DNA from: Chitinispirillales bacterium
GTDB lineage: Bacteria > Fibrobacterota > Chitinivibrionia > Chitinivibrionales > Chitinispirillaceae
Direction: 5' to 3'
Assembly (NCBI GenBank): GCA_031254105.1
Contig: JAIRVB010000049.1
Location: 1-64,000, forward strand
DNA: 64,000 nt
The position numbers and the translations under genes were made by a program. Within the stretch, counting starts at the first letter, position 1, and every line of letters starts with the position of its first letter. The notes under the pieces were generated by a model. That model made no database searches. It was given only the letters and a program-made list of their open reading frames with translations, and was not told where the DNA came from. This document shows positions 1 through 8,393 of the stretch, piece by piece.

Positions 1-1032
1 CGCGGTTTTGCAACTTTCAATAATTCTGATTGTGCCTCGGCCCCAAGCATCAATTAATCCGCCTTTGAAACATACATCAGCAATGAGTAAATTACGCGGT
101 TTTGACGAATGAGACCGCTTTAACGATTCCAAACTTATTCCTTCAGGTAACATACCATCGTTCCAAATATTGATTTTATCATCATACACTCTGATTTGGG
201 TAAAACTCCCCATATAATTGCGGTGTACTAAAGCGTTGAGCAGCATTTCACGAAGTGCGGGAACTGGATATTCGCCTTTTTCGATGCGATACATTCCTTT
301 AAATTCAACAGGACGAATAAAAAATTTATGGTTTAACTGCGATAATACATTGTTTAGCAACATAATAACATTGCCCTCTTCTACTTCTTGAAATCGCAAA
401 TCGGCATCGTTATTAGCAAAACGTCCTATTTTAACAAATGCGTTAGGGTAGAAACGCCCTGTATCTTTACCAAATAAAATAATGGCAGCACGTTTTAGCT
501 GCCCATTTTCGGTAAGCCGCAGTTTATCAAAAATTTCTTCGTTTGTTAATTTTTCAATATCCGGCAAACGCCCCTTTTCTTTAGCCGTTTCCAAGTACGA
601 ATAAAAAGAGTTTTCATCAATATCACTGAAAGTTGCTCTGGGTTCAATCACTTCATCCCAAGTAAGTCCTGCACGTTTAAGCAAAAATTCATTGAGTGAA
701 AACCCTGTTAATTCCTGTTTCACGCTGCCACTACGGTAATAATACCGTCCGCGTAACGAAACAAGCACCGAATAGGGTTGTACTACTATTTCAATGAAAT
801 GCTTGTCATTGTCCTGCAAAAGATTGACTTCCGCAGTAATTCCCATCAGGTTTTTGATTTTGTTGGGAATCTCGTCCATTAGCTTTTTGTAATCTTCTAC
901 GCCAACGGCTTCTCCAGCATCGTTTTTGCCGATGTAGATTTTACCGCCTTGCGCGTTTGCAAAGCCGCATATCCATTTTAGATAGTCATCGTGCCATGAG
1001 GATTTGTATTCTATGTTTTGTGTTTCGGGCAT
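1..1032 (-). CDS. AlbA_2/Schlafen-type putative DNA-binding protein with RecG-like C-terminal region (partial)
   Basis: The gene is open from an ATG at 1032 down to the left window edge (344 codons), so its C-terminus is missing. The N-terminus reads MPETQNIEYKSSWHDDYLKW, then GGKIYIGKNDAGEAVG, the usual start of the AlbA_2 (Schlafen AlbA_2, formerly AAA_4) family. Further on come HRNY, NDGMLPEG and WGRGT, the hallmarks of the GHKL-like second half of proteins often labelled ATP-dependent DNA helicase RecG-like or transcriptional regulator. Family members are usually 400-550 residues and often end in a winged helix. They are thought to bind nucleic acid or regulate transcription, but the function is poorly defined. 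A palindrome lies about 50 bp upstream of the start. This is not true RecG, which is encoded at 22.3 kb. Confidence 0.85.
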   Translation of the reverse strand, partial: MPETQNIEYKSSWHDDYLKWICGFANAQGGKIYIGKNDAGEAVGVEDYKKLMDEIPNKIKNLMGITAEVNLLQDNDKHFIEIVVQPYSVLVSLRGRYYYRSGSVKQELTGFSLNEFLLKRAGLTWDEVIEPRATFSDIDENSFYSYLETAKEKGRLPDIEKLTNEEIFDKLRLTENGQLKRAAIILFGKDTGRFYPNAFVKIGRFANNDADLRFQEVEEGNVIMLLNNVLSQLNHKFFIRPVEFKGMYRIEKGEYPVPALREMLLNALVHRNYMGSFTQIRVYDDKINIWNDGMLPEGISLESLKRSHSSKPRNLLIADVCFKGGLIDAWGRGTIRIIESCKTA

Positions 1033-1385
1033 ATTTTCTTAATTTATCTGTTTAATGAAGACATTTGGGGCACTCTGTCATGTATGATACATAATGAGAC
1101 TTGATCATTTCCTAAAAAATAGAACGACACAATTTAACATTGAGAACACGTATAAAAAGGCTATTCGAAAATCTATTTGCTTCTCAAAAAATAAAATCAA
1201 TTCACACGTCAGTTGATAGAAAATTTAGCAACACTTTTTTCTTCGGAATAGCTTTTGATATATCAACTTATTTATGGGACTACCCCGCCTTTTTAGGGTA
1301 GTTCAGAAACTTCCACATAAGAACTTGCGAACAAAAATTAAATGCTTTACACATATAGTGTTATAATTTTCTATTACTTAGGGAG
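1033..1385. other. AT-rich intergenic stretch
   Basis: No coding frame or RNA gene was recognised here. The only structure seen is a short palindrome at 1080-1092 (atgtat g atacat), upstream of the leftward AlbA_2-type gene. Confidence 0.4.
1080..1092. promoter_or_regulatory. Palindrome, possible operator
   Basis: The sequence atgtat-g-atacat is a perfect 6-bp inverted repeat about 50 bp upstream of the ATG of the leftward AlbA_2-type gene. The position fits an operator, perhaps autoregulatory. No promoter boxes were assigned, so this rests on symmetry and location only. Confidence 0.3.
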
Positions 1386-1670
1386 TTAAAAATGGGTACG
1401 TTTTTCTAACTTATGATATCTAACATAAGTAGTTCCACATTTACCGAAATTCTTTATTTGTAATATTTCTTCAGTAGTGTATTCGGACTTTGGCTCTCCG
1501 TCCAATATCGTATACTTTTTATATAGAGGTGTTTTTTGCATAGTCACTTCATCATATACCATATTGCCACACCTGCAGGATGATTGTTTCGGACAACCAT
1601 CGCATGTGTTACCGGTTTTATATGCTCCATTTAATACACCTATCTTTTCTTCCTCCATCTCTAAATACAT
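1386..1670 (-). CDS. Small Cys-rich hypothetical protein
   Basis: A 94-residue ORF of unrecognised family. The centre holds a cysteine cluster (CDGCPKQSSCRCG, about residues 23-35) that could bind a metal, and a further Cys lies near residue 78. Translation may start at the first Met or at the internal MEEEK (Met5). A weak purine-rich stretch (gagaa) precedes the first ATG. It is isolated between an AlbA_2-type gene and a recombinase remnant, which suggests accessory DNA. The Cys spacing is the only argument that it is a real gene. Confidence 0.45.
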   Translation of the reverse strand: MYLEMEEEKIGVLNGAYKTGNTCDGCPKQSSCRCGNMVYDEVTMQKTPLYKKYTILDGEPKSEYTTEEILQIKNFGKCGTTYVRYHKLEKRTHF

Positions 1671-1849
1671 TTCTCATACATCTTCTCAAATATAATAAAA
1701 TATTACCAAAAGCATGATAAACTTCATCAAAAACCATATTTTTGTATGGTACGCATTTTATGTATATAAGCTGCGTATATACATCCGACAACATGAAATG
1801 CGCATATTATAAGGAACCGGTTTATTTATGTCTTTTTAAGGTAAAAGAA

Positions 1850-2243
1850 ATGGAGTATCAAATTTCTCTTGTCAATCAGGAGGCTCTCAAATGGATGCGG
1901 GAACTTTTGGTATTGAAATCGTATAGTAAAAACACAATGAAAACGTATTGTAATGAGTTTTCGCAATTCCTTTCCACACTCAACAACACGTTGGGATTCT
2001 CTTGCGCCGGAGTGGCTGCAGACGTACTCTTTGTATTACACACAAACGCTGAAACTTTCGGAAAACACTATCCACAGCAGGTTAAACGCTGTAAAATTTT
2101 ACTTTGAAAACAGGTGGCTGCATTGCGAAAAACTATTTTTTGAGGAGATTCCGCGCCCGAAAAAGGCGTCATCTCTGCTTAAAGTGACCGGTAAAACAAA
2201 TATAGCCCAAATTTTTTCAACAGTGAATAGTATTAATTTATAA
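1850..2243 (+). pseudogene. Frameshifted, truncated tyrosine recombinase (N-terminal SAM-like domain only)
   Basis: The first frame starts MEYQISLVNQEALKWMREL and carries YSKNTMKTYCNEFSQFL, the core-binding helix of phage-type integrases (YSxxTxxxYxxxxxxF). Near 1985-1995 the homologous reading moves to another frame: PEWLQTYSLYY, then SENTIHSRLNAVKFYFE, then EEIPRPKKASSLLKV. The last segment is the linker that normally leads into the catalytic domain. The gene stops at 2243, before any R-H-R-Y catalytic residues could occur. It therefore has at least one frameshift and lacks its C-terminal two thirds. It marks a former mobile element or a lost xerC-like paralogue. Confidence 0.75.
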
Positions 2244-2399
2244 GATTTTGTTGCGGAATTAGTGAAAATATAAACGAGTATATGGCAACTTTGCGACGGA
2301 TTTTTAGTATATTATAGTGATATATATAATCGCAGCCGCGGAAAATTCAAGACGTGTGAAATAACTAACCATTAACTACTAATCACTAAGGGCTTCTGC

Positions 2400-3221
2400 A
2401 TGGAACAGGTTTTCGACAAGATTCAAGAAACAAAAAAGTTTATTGAAAGTAAATCGCAGGTTAAACCGGTAGTTGGAATTATCCTTGGTACAGGGCTTGG
2501 GCGGTTGGCTGATAAAATTGAGGCCAAGGCTGTCATTCCTTACGAAGAGATTCCGCATTTTCCGGTTTCTACTGTCGAAGCTCACGCCGGTAAACTCATT
2601 TTAGGCTCTTTGGCCGGTAAAGAAGTTATCGCGATGCAGGGCCGCTTTCATTTCTATGAAGGTTACTCAATGCAGCAGATCGTTTTTCCGGTAAGAGTGA
2701 TGAAGTTTTTAGGGGTGAAGACGCTTATCGTATCAAACGCGTGCGGCGGGATAAATCCGCTTTACCCTCCAGGCACGATTATGGCTATTACTGACCATAT
2801 TAATCTCTTACCTGGAAATCCGCTTATCGGCCCTAATGACAACCGCGTTGGGATTCGCTTCCCCGACATGTCTGAACCGTATTCAAATGAACTTATTGAC
2901 TTAGCGGTAAAAATAGCTGTTGACAATAAGATAAAGCTTGAAAGAGGCGTTTACGCGGCTATGACAGGCCCCTGTCTCGAAACAAGAGCTGAGTACCGAA
3001 TGTTAAAAATTCTGGGAGCGGATGTTATAGGGATGAGTACAGTTCCGGAAGTTATAGCCGCGGTGCACGCGGGGCTTAAGGTTCTTGGGTTCTCGGTTAT
3101 TACGGATTCCTGTCTGCCCGATGCGCTTGAGCCTGCTGATATTAAAAAGATTATAGCGGTTGCGGATAAAGCGGAGCCTGTGCTTGTGAAATTGATTGAA
3201 AAGGTGTTGGCGGCGTTGTGA
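2400..3221 (+). CDS. Purine nucleoside phosphorylase (trimeric PNP/MTAP family)
   Basis: This 273-residue protein is full length for trimeric PNP, which cleaves purine nucleosides with phosphate to free base and ribose-1-phosphate in salvage. Visible motifs are GIILGTGLG (phosphate loop), QGRFHFYEGY, SNACGGIN, TGPCLETRAEYRML (the Glu that contacts the purine ring) and GMSTVPEVIAAVHAG. The segment after GFSVIT starts with Asp (ITDSC), where human PNP has Asn243 and most PNPs an Asn, so base preference may differ. No strong Shine-Dalgarno is seen before the ATG. The region upstream (2244-2399) carries a run of near-repeats (taacca, ttaacta, taatcac). It appears to be transcribed alone, ahead of the GC-rich repeat block. 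Confidence 0.93.
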   Translation: MEQVFDKIQETKKFIESKSQVKPVVGIILGTGLGRLADKIEAKAVIPYEEIPHFPVSTVEAHAGKLILGSLAGKEVIAMQGRFHFYEGYSMQQIVFPVRVMKFLGVKTLIVSNACGGINPLYPPGTIMAITDHINLLPGNPLIGPNDNRVGIRFPDMSEPYSNELIDLAVKIAVDNKIKLERGVYAAMTGPCLETRAEYRMLKILGADVIGMSTVPEVIAAVHAGLKVLGFSVITDSCLPDALEPADIKKIIAVADKAEPVLVKLIEKVLAAL

Positions 3222-3225
3222 GGCA

Positions 3226-3375
3226 TGAGGGCACCCGCAAGGGGTGCCCGTACAGGGCGCAATCATAATGCCGGGGCGCCTCTTGCGGGCGCCCGGGCTA
3301 CAGGGTGCGCAATCATATAATGCAGGGGTGCCCCTTGCGGGCGCCCCGGGCGCGGAATGATGATGCAGGGGTAGC
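3226..3375. repeat. Cluster of GC-rich palindromic intergenic repeats
   Basis: Three to four imperfect palindromes of the form GGGCnnCC-CGCAAGG-GGnGCCC lie in tandem, some followed by gtacaggg or ctacaggg, in an otherwise AT-richer genome. The same core ending GCCCGTACA occurs at 11.9-12.05 kb, and a similar palindrome lies inside the 5' end of lptB. This is a REP-like dispersed family. It lies between the PNP gene and ileS. Confidence 0.75.
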
Positions 3376-3453
3376 CCTATGTGGCCGCCCCGATTCACGC
3401 ATACGATTGCCCCGGATTCAAAAAATTTTTATTTTACGTTGATAAGGGATTCT

Positions 3454-6400
3454 ATGAAGCAAGAGTATTTTGAAAATGTAAATACCCAGATACGGTTTCC
3501 CGAAGTTGAATCGCAGATACTTGATATTTGGGCTAAGGAAGAGACGTTCAAGCGTTCGCTTGAGAAAACCGCTAAAAATCAAGCTTTTGTTTTTTACGAC
3601 GGCCCGCCTTTTGCGACAGGATTGCCGCACTACGGACATCTTTTAGCGGGAACGTTAAAAGATATTATTCCCCGTTACTGGACGATGCGCGGATACAATG
3701 TTGACCGGCGCTTTGGCTGGGATTGTCACGGATTGCCTGTTGAAAATGAGATGGAGAAGGAGTTTAAAATCTCATCAGGCAAGCGCGATATTGAGAAGCT
3801 GGGCATTCATGTATTCAACGAAGCTTGCCGTTCGATAGTGCTGCGGTATACGAATCAGTGGGAAAAAGTTGTAAACAGAATGGGGCGATGGGTTGATTTT
3901 GTAAATCAATACCGCACTATGGATCCCTCTTACATGGAGAGCATCTGGTGGGTGTTCCGGCAGATGTGGGATAAGGGGCTTATCTATCAAGGGTTTCGAG
4001 TGCAGCCTTATTGCCCGAGGTGCGCTACGCCGCTTTCTAATTTTGAGGTTAACGAAGGGTATAAAGATAAGAGCGGGCCTTCAATAACAGTCGCTTTTCC
4101 TTTGGCTGATGATCCTAATGTAAAGTTTTTAGTTTGGACTACTACGCCGTGGACTCTGCCGTCAAACGTTGCGCTTGCTGTGGGCGCGGATATCATATAT
4201 GTAAAAATAAAAGTTGGTGATGATATTTATATTTTGGCAAAAGACAGGCTTGGCGCTTATTACAAAGATATTTCGGCAGTAGAGATACTTGCCGAAGTAA
4301 AGGGCAGCGAGCTTGCCGGTTTACGTTATACGCCGATGTTTGATTACTTTAAGGATAGAAATCAGGGCTTTTTTACTGTTACGACTGCTGATTTTGTTTC
4401 TACCGAAGATGGCGCGGGAATTGTGCATATAGCTCCCGCTTTTGGTGAGGATGACTTTCAGGCCGGACAGAAATTAGGATTGCCCATTGTCTGTCCGGTA
4501 GATGATGAGGGCAAGTTTACTGATGAAGTGCCGGAATGGCAAGGACAGGTCGTATACGCTGCTGACGATGAGATTATCAAGACTATTAAAAAAGCGGGAA
4601 GATTGTTTTCAAAAGCAACGGTTGAACACAGGTATCCTCATTGTTACCGCTGTGACAGGCCGCTTATTTACAAAGCGATTACCACGTGGTTTATGAAGAT
4701 TGAGCCGCTCAAGAAAAATATGTTTGACAATAATCAACAAATCCATTGGGTTCCCCAGCATCTCCAGAACGGCCGGTTCGGTAAAGGCATAGAGAGCGCG
4801 CCCGATTGGAATATATCAAGAAACCGTTACTGGGGTACACCTATACCTGTTTGGATTTGTGAATGCGGACATAAAGATTGCGCAGGCGGGCTTAATGATC
4901 TGCATAAGCTTGCCGGAAACGGCGATGCTTCCGTTGGAGAACATCTTCACGCTCAGGCTGCCTCAAAAGTAAAGAAGAGCTTGAAGACGGAAGAGGTTGC
5001 AAAAAAGCTTATGGACGCGGGGATAGATAAATCTTGGGCTGAAACATTAAAAAACGCTGATATAAGCCCGGTTGACATTCACAGCCACATTGTCGATGAG
5101 CTCGAAATAAAATGCCCAAAGTGCGGCGGAGTTATGCGCCGCACAAGCGAGGTGCTTGACTGCTGGTTTGAGTCGGGGTCGATGCCTTATGCGCAAATGC
5201 ATTATCCTTTTGACAATAAAGAAAAGTTTGAAAAGAACTTCCCCGCGGATTTTATCGCCGAAGGTCTTGATCAAACACGCGGATGGTTCTATACGCTTAC
5301 TGTTTTGGCAAGCGCGCTTTTTGAAAGGTCGGCGTTTAAAAATGTAATTGTCAATGGGATCATTTTAGCCGCGGATGGAAAGAAGCTTTCTAAACGTTTG
5401 AAAAATTACGCTCCTCCCGAAGTGGTGCTTAATGAGCTTGGCGCGGACTCGCTTAGATTGTTCCTCATCAATTCACCAGCTGTAAAGGCTGATGACTTGC
5501 GTTTTTCTGAGGAAGGAGTCAGAGAAATGTCACGCGCCATACTCCTGCCTTTCTGGAACGCGTATTCGTTTTTTGTGACTTACGCTAATGTTGATAAATG
5601 GAAACCATCGGGAGAGAGCCTTCCGGATGGCGGCGCTGAACTTGATAAGTGGATAGTATCGCTGCTTAACGATATAATAGCCTCTGTCAATAAAGAAATG
5701 GAGCGTTATAATTTATATAAAGTAGTTCCGCTTTTAGTTGATTTTATAGATAACCTTACAAACTGGTACATCCGCCGCAGCCGCCGCCGCTTTTGGAAGA
5801 GCGAAAACGACAGCGATAAGGATGTAGCTTACGGTACGCTGTATTATGTTTTAGTTCAGTTCTCAAAGGTGATGGCTCCATTTTTGCCTTTCCTTACAGA
5901 GGCGATTTACAGGAACTTAGTCGTTGGTAAAATTGATGGAGCCGCGGGCAGCGTTCATTTAGCGGCTTATCCGGGCGCGGTTGAAGGTATTATCAATGAG
6001 AAGCTTGATCTTAAAATGAGACTTGTGCGTCAGGCGGTAACAATGGGCCGCGCGATGCGGAGCCGCTTTACTATAAAAACAAGGCAGCCGCTCAGCGAAT
6101 TTATGATAATTATTGCCGATAAGACGAAGCTTGACCTTATAATGGATATGGAAGCGCTCATAAAGGATGAGCTTAATGTCAAGAAAGTTGTTTTCGATTG
6201 TCATGAAGAGCGCGTGGTAAGCGTCAGCGCGAAACCAAACTTTAAAAAGCTTGGCAAAGTGTTTGGGCCGCGCATGAAAGAGGCTTCCGGTATTATTGAA
6301 AAGTTTACAGCGTTAGATATAAAAAATCTTGAATCCGGCGCAATGATTGACGTTCTTGGGACTGCGTTGACTTATGAAGATATAGAGATTCGCCGCACTA

Positions 6401-6783
6401 AGCATGAGGGCGTTGAGGTGCAAACCGAGGGTGAACTTACCGTAGGTCTTGAAACTACAATCACCCCGGAGCTCAGGAATGAGTGCGTGGCCAGAGAATT
6501 TATAAACCGTGTGCAGAATCAGCGTAAAACATCAGGACTCAATGTCACAGACCGTATTATTATTCACTGCAAGTGTCCGCCGGAACTTGAGCTTGCGCTC
6601 AGGGAATTTAGAGAGTACATTTGCGCTGAAACGCTGACTGTTGACATACGGTTTTTCTCTGATATAAAAGATGAAAATAACGCGGCGGGCTTTTGTGAAA
6701 AATGGACGGAGGCTCAGTGCGTAGACCTGGAAGGTGTTGAGGCGCTCATCTGTGTTGAAAAAACGGAAGGATTGGCAAGCTGA
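3454..6783 (+). CDS. ileS: Isoleucyl-tRNA synthetase, long (type 2) form
   Basis: This class I aminoacyl-tRNA synthetase charges tRNA-Ile and edits misactivated valine. From the ATG at 3454 (an aaggga ribosome site lies 5-6 bp upstream) it has 1109 residues. An in-frame ATG at 3379 would add sequence partly encoded by the repeat region. The HIGH motif is HYGH (residues 59-62) within PPFATGLPHYGH, and the KMSKS loop is KLSKR (about 644-648). The CP1 editing region and several Cys pairs (CYRC, CECG, CPKC) are present. The length and the PPFATGLPHYGH and KLSKR signatures are those of the eukaryote-like IleRS2 group, which is associated with lower mupirocin sensitivity. The HxGH form is canonical. 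The stop overlaps the probable start of the next gene. Confidence 0.97.
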   Translation: MKQEYFENVNTQIRFPEVESQILDIWAKEETFKRSLEKTAKNQAFVFYDGPPFATGLPHYGHLLAGTLKDIIPRYWTMRGYNVDRRFGWDCHGLPVENEMEKEFKISSGKRDIEKLGIHVFNEACRSIVLRYTNQWEKVVNRMGRWVDFVNQYRTMDPSYMESIWWVFRQMWDKGLIYQGFRVQPYCPRCATPLSNFEVNEGYKDKSGPSITVAFPLADDPNVKFLVWTTTPWTLPSNVALAVGADIIYVKIKVGDDIYILAKDRLGAYYKDISAVEILAEVKGSELAGLRYTPMFDYFKDRNQGFFTVTTADFVSTEDGAGIVHIAPAFGEDDFQAGQKLGLPIVCPVDDEGKFTDEVPEWQGQVVYAADDEIIKTIKKAGRLFSKATVEHRYPHCYRCDRPLIYKAITTWFMKIEPLKKNMFDNNQQIHWVPQHLQNGRFGKGIESAPDWNISRNRYWGTPIPVWICECGHKDCAGGLNDLHKLAGNGDASVGEHLHAQAASKVKKSLKTEEVAKKLMDAGIDKSWAETLKNADISPVDIHSHIVDELEIKCPKCGGVMRRTSEVLDCWFESGSMPYAQMHYPFDNKEKFEKNFPADFIAEGLDQTRGWFYTLTVLASALFERSAFKNVIVNGIILAADGKKLSKRLKNYAPPEVVLNELGADSLRLFLINSPAVKADDLRFSEEGVREMSRAILLPFWNAYSFFVTYANVDKWKPSGESLPDGGAELDKWIVSLLNDIIASVNKEMERYNLYKVVPLLVDFIDNLTNWYIRRSRRRFWKSENDSDKDVAYGTLYYVLVQFSKVMAPFLPFLTEAIYRNLVVGKIDGAAGSVHLAAYPGAVEGIINEKLDLKMRLVRQAVTMGRAMRSRFTIKTRQPLSEFMIIIADKTKLDLIMDMEALIKDELNVKKVVFDCHEERVVSVSAKPNFKKLGKVFGPRMKEASGIIEKFTALDIKNLESGAMIDVLGTALTYEDIEIRRTKHEGVEVQTEGELTVGLETTITPELRNECVAREFINRVQNQRKTSGLNVTDRIIIHCKCPPELELALREFREYICAETLTVDIRFFSDIKDENNAAGFCEKWTEAQCVDLEGVEALICVEKTEGLAS

Positions 6784-6875
6784 AGTTAACAAGGCGGATA
6801 AAAAAGCTGATTCCAAAGCGTTGGCAGCAGCTTTTTTTAGGATATGCGGCCAAGGTCGGTTTATTTGCGGGACGC

Positions 6876-7709
6876 ATGATGCCAAGAGGGCTTGGGCTTC
6901 CGTTGTTCTCTTTTTTAGGCACGCTTGTTTTCTATATTTCAGATAAAGAACGGCGCCGTACGATTGAGCATCTGGAATTTATCTATGGTAAGGAGTGGGA
7001 TGAGCGTAAAATAAAAAGGACCGCGCTTGCGGTTTTTAAGAATTCGGGGATGAACCTTTTTGATGGGGTTCACCTTGCCTGTTTAACTGATGACAAACTG
7101 AATAAAATCGTCACCCACGATAGTTTTGAGGAGGTAAAAAACGCTTACGCAAAAGGCAAAGGCGTAGTTGCCATAACCGCGCATGTGGGATGTTTTGAAA
7201 TGCAGCTTCATCTCTACAGCCGCAAAGGGTTTAAATGTTTTGCGATAGGAAGAAAGTTTGAAAATGAAATGGTAGATGACGTCGTACGGAAGATGAGAAG
7301 CGGACCTGATATGGAATACATGGACAAATCGGAAAATCCCCGAAATGTAATCCGTTCTCTCCAGAAGGGCAAGATGATGGGAGTATTGGTGGATCAGGAC
7401 ACTAAAGTTGAGGGTGTATTCGCAGGTTTTCTGGGCCATGAATCCTTTACCCCAAGCGGTCCCATCCGGCTTGCCATGAAACTTGATCTTCCCGCGTTTG
7501 TCGGAATCACCGCGCGTATGCCCGGTAACAAACATCATCTGTTTATCACACCGCCGCTTACTCTCGATAACACCGGAAATTTTGAAGCTGATCTCATATC
7601 CAATGTACAAAAAGTCAATGATATTATAAGTGAATACATCCACAAATTTCCCGAACAATGGGTATGGATGCACAAGCGATGGGCTACTAAGCAAAAAAGA
7701 AATGTATAA
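6876..7709 (+). CDS. LpxL/HtrB-type lysophospholipid (lipid A) acyltransferase
   Basis: This membrane-bound enzyme of the LpxL/LpxM family adds a secondary acyl chain to lipid A at the inner membrane. The catalytic H-x4-E/D motif appears as HVGCFE, with a later DQD and a FVGITAR segment. The first ATG gives 277 residues, shorter than the usual 290-310. The frame is open upstream to ileS and encodes a family-like N-terminus (TRRIKKLIPKRWQ, then GLFAGRM). Translation may therefore begin at a CTG at 6780 that overlaps the ileS stop, with GGAAGG 9 bp ahead, giving 309 residues. The gene is followed by lptC and lptA, a lipid A/LPS export context. Confidence 0.9.
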   Translation: MMPRGLGLPLFSFLGTLVFYISDKERRRTIEHLEFIYGKEWDERKIKRTALAVFKNSGMNLFDGVHLACLTDDKLNKIVTHDSFEEVKNAYAKGKGVVAITAHVGCFEMQLHLYSRKGFKCFAIGRKFENEMVDDVVRKMRSGPDMEYMDKSENPRNVIRSLQKGKMMGVLVDQDTKVEGVFAGFLGHESFTPSGPIRLAMKLDLPAFVGITARMPGNKHHLFITPPLTLDNTGNFEADLISNVQKVNDIISEYIHKFPEQWVWMHKRWATKQKRNV

Positions 7710-7857
7710 TGTAAGAATGTACAATGAAGAAATAAGAATAATGTAGAAATGAAAATACAGAGAACAGAAACATTAAAATCTACTATCGCACAAAGAGAAA
7801 TGACCTCACATCTCTCTTGTTTTATTTGTACATTGTACATTATAATTTCTACATTAG
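7701..7857. repeat. Heptamer-arm inverted repeat (aatgtac type) around the lptC start
   Basis: The left arm (about 7701-7750) repeats aatgtat, aatgta, aatgtac and aatgtag. The right arm (about 7824-7857) is its complement: gtacatt, gtacatt, ataattt, ctacatt. The arms could form a long imperfect hairpin. The left arm overlaps the last codons and stop of the acyltransferase. The right arm encodes part of the LptC signal peptide. It belongs to the same structural family as the hairpins at 8.4, 18.6, 32.6, 37.9, 45.7 and 63.0 kb, but with a different word. Confidence 0.65.
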
Positions 7858-8393
7858 TTTTACAAGGTTGCGGCCCTCAAAAAGACACCATCCCCGTAGC
7901 CGGTGAAGATGTCATCATGGAACCCAGCCAAATATTCAATGAAGCGTCGCTGTATTTTTATGAAAACGGGGTAAGACGCTGGTGGCTTGACGCCGATTAT
8001 ATGAGCAGGCCTCTCGCCGACACTGGAAGACTTGTTGTAGTTCCTGTACGCATAATGGTATATGACAGCATTGGCAGACCATCAACACGTATTGTGGCCG
8101 ACAGCGGCCGTACCGATTCCCGTATGGAAATATTTGACTTGTGGGGCAGGGTGTTTATCAGAACCGAAGAGGGAATGACAGTAAAAAGCGAACAGCTGCG
8201 CTGGCATAAAGAATTGCGAAAAGTAACCTCCGATACTTATGTTCAAATAGAAACTCCCAAAGGCGATCTCCTCAGAGGCAAAGGCCTCGATGCTTATGAT
8301 GACTTCTCCCGTTTCTCATTCAAAGCGGATGTAAGAGGAAAATTTCCGGACTTCAAACGCCGCGTAGAGGAGCAGGATGAATCTTTCTTTTAA
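7800..8393 (+). CDS. lptC: LPS export lipoprotein LptC-like
   Basis: This envelope protein is expected to pass LPS from the LptBFG transporter to the periplasmic LptA bridge. From the ATG at 7800 it has 197 residues. The N-terminus is a lipoprotein signal ending in LVLQGC, so the Cys near residue 24 would be acylated, unlike the membrane-anchored E. coli LptC. The body has SLYFYENGVRRWWLDAD, the usual start of the LptC/YrbK fold, and a beta-rich remainder. An upstream ATG at 7749 would lengthen the signal to about 42 residues and seems less likely. Part of the signal peptide is encoded by the arm of a repeat hairpin. The 3' end overlaps the next gene by 17 bp. Confidence 0.8.
   Translation: MTSHLSCFICTLYIIISTLVLQGCGPQKDTIPVAGEDVIMEPSQIFNEASLYFYENGVRRWWLDADYMSRPLADTGRLVVVPVRIMVYDSIGRPSTRIVADSGRTDSRMEIFDLWGRVFIRTEEGMTVKSEQLRWHKELRKVTSDTYVQIETPKGDLLRGKGLDAYDDFSRFSFKADVRGKFPDFKRRVEEQDESFF

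Noticed and set aside
1-1032. recG (second copy)
   Set aside because: The RecG-like annotation of this family comes from its C-terminal half only; there are no helicase motifs, and the true RecG is at 22.3 kb.
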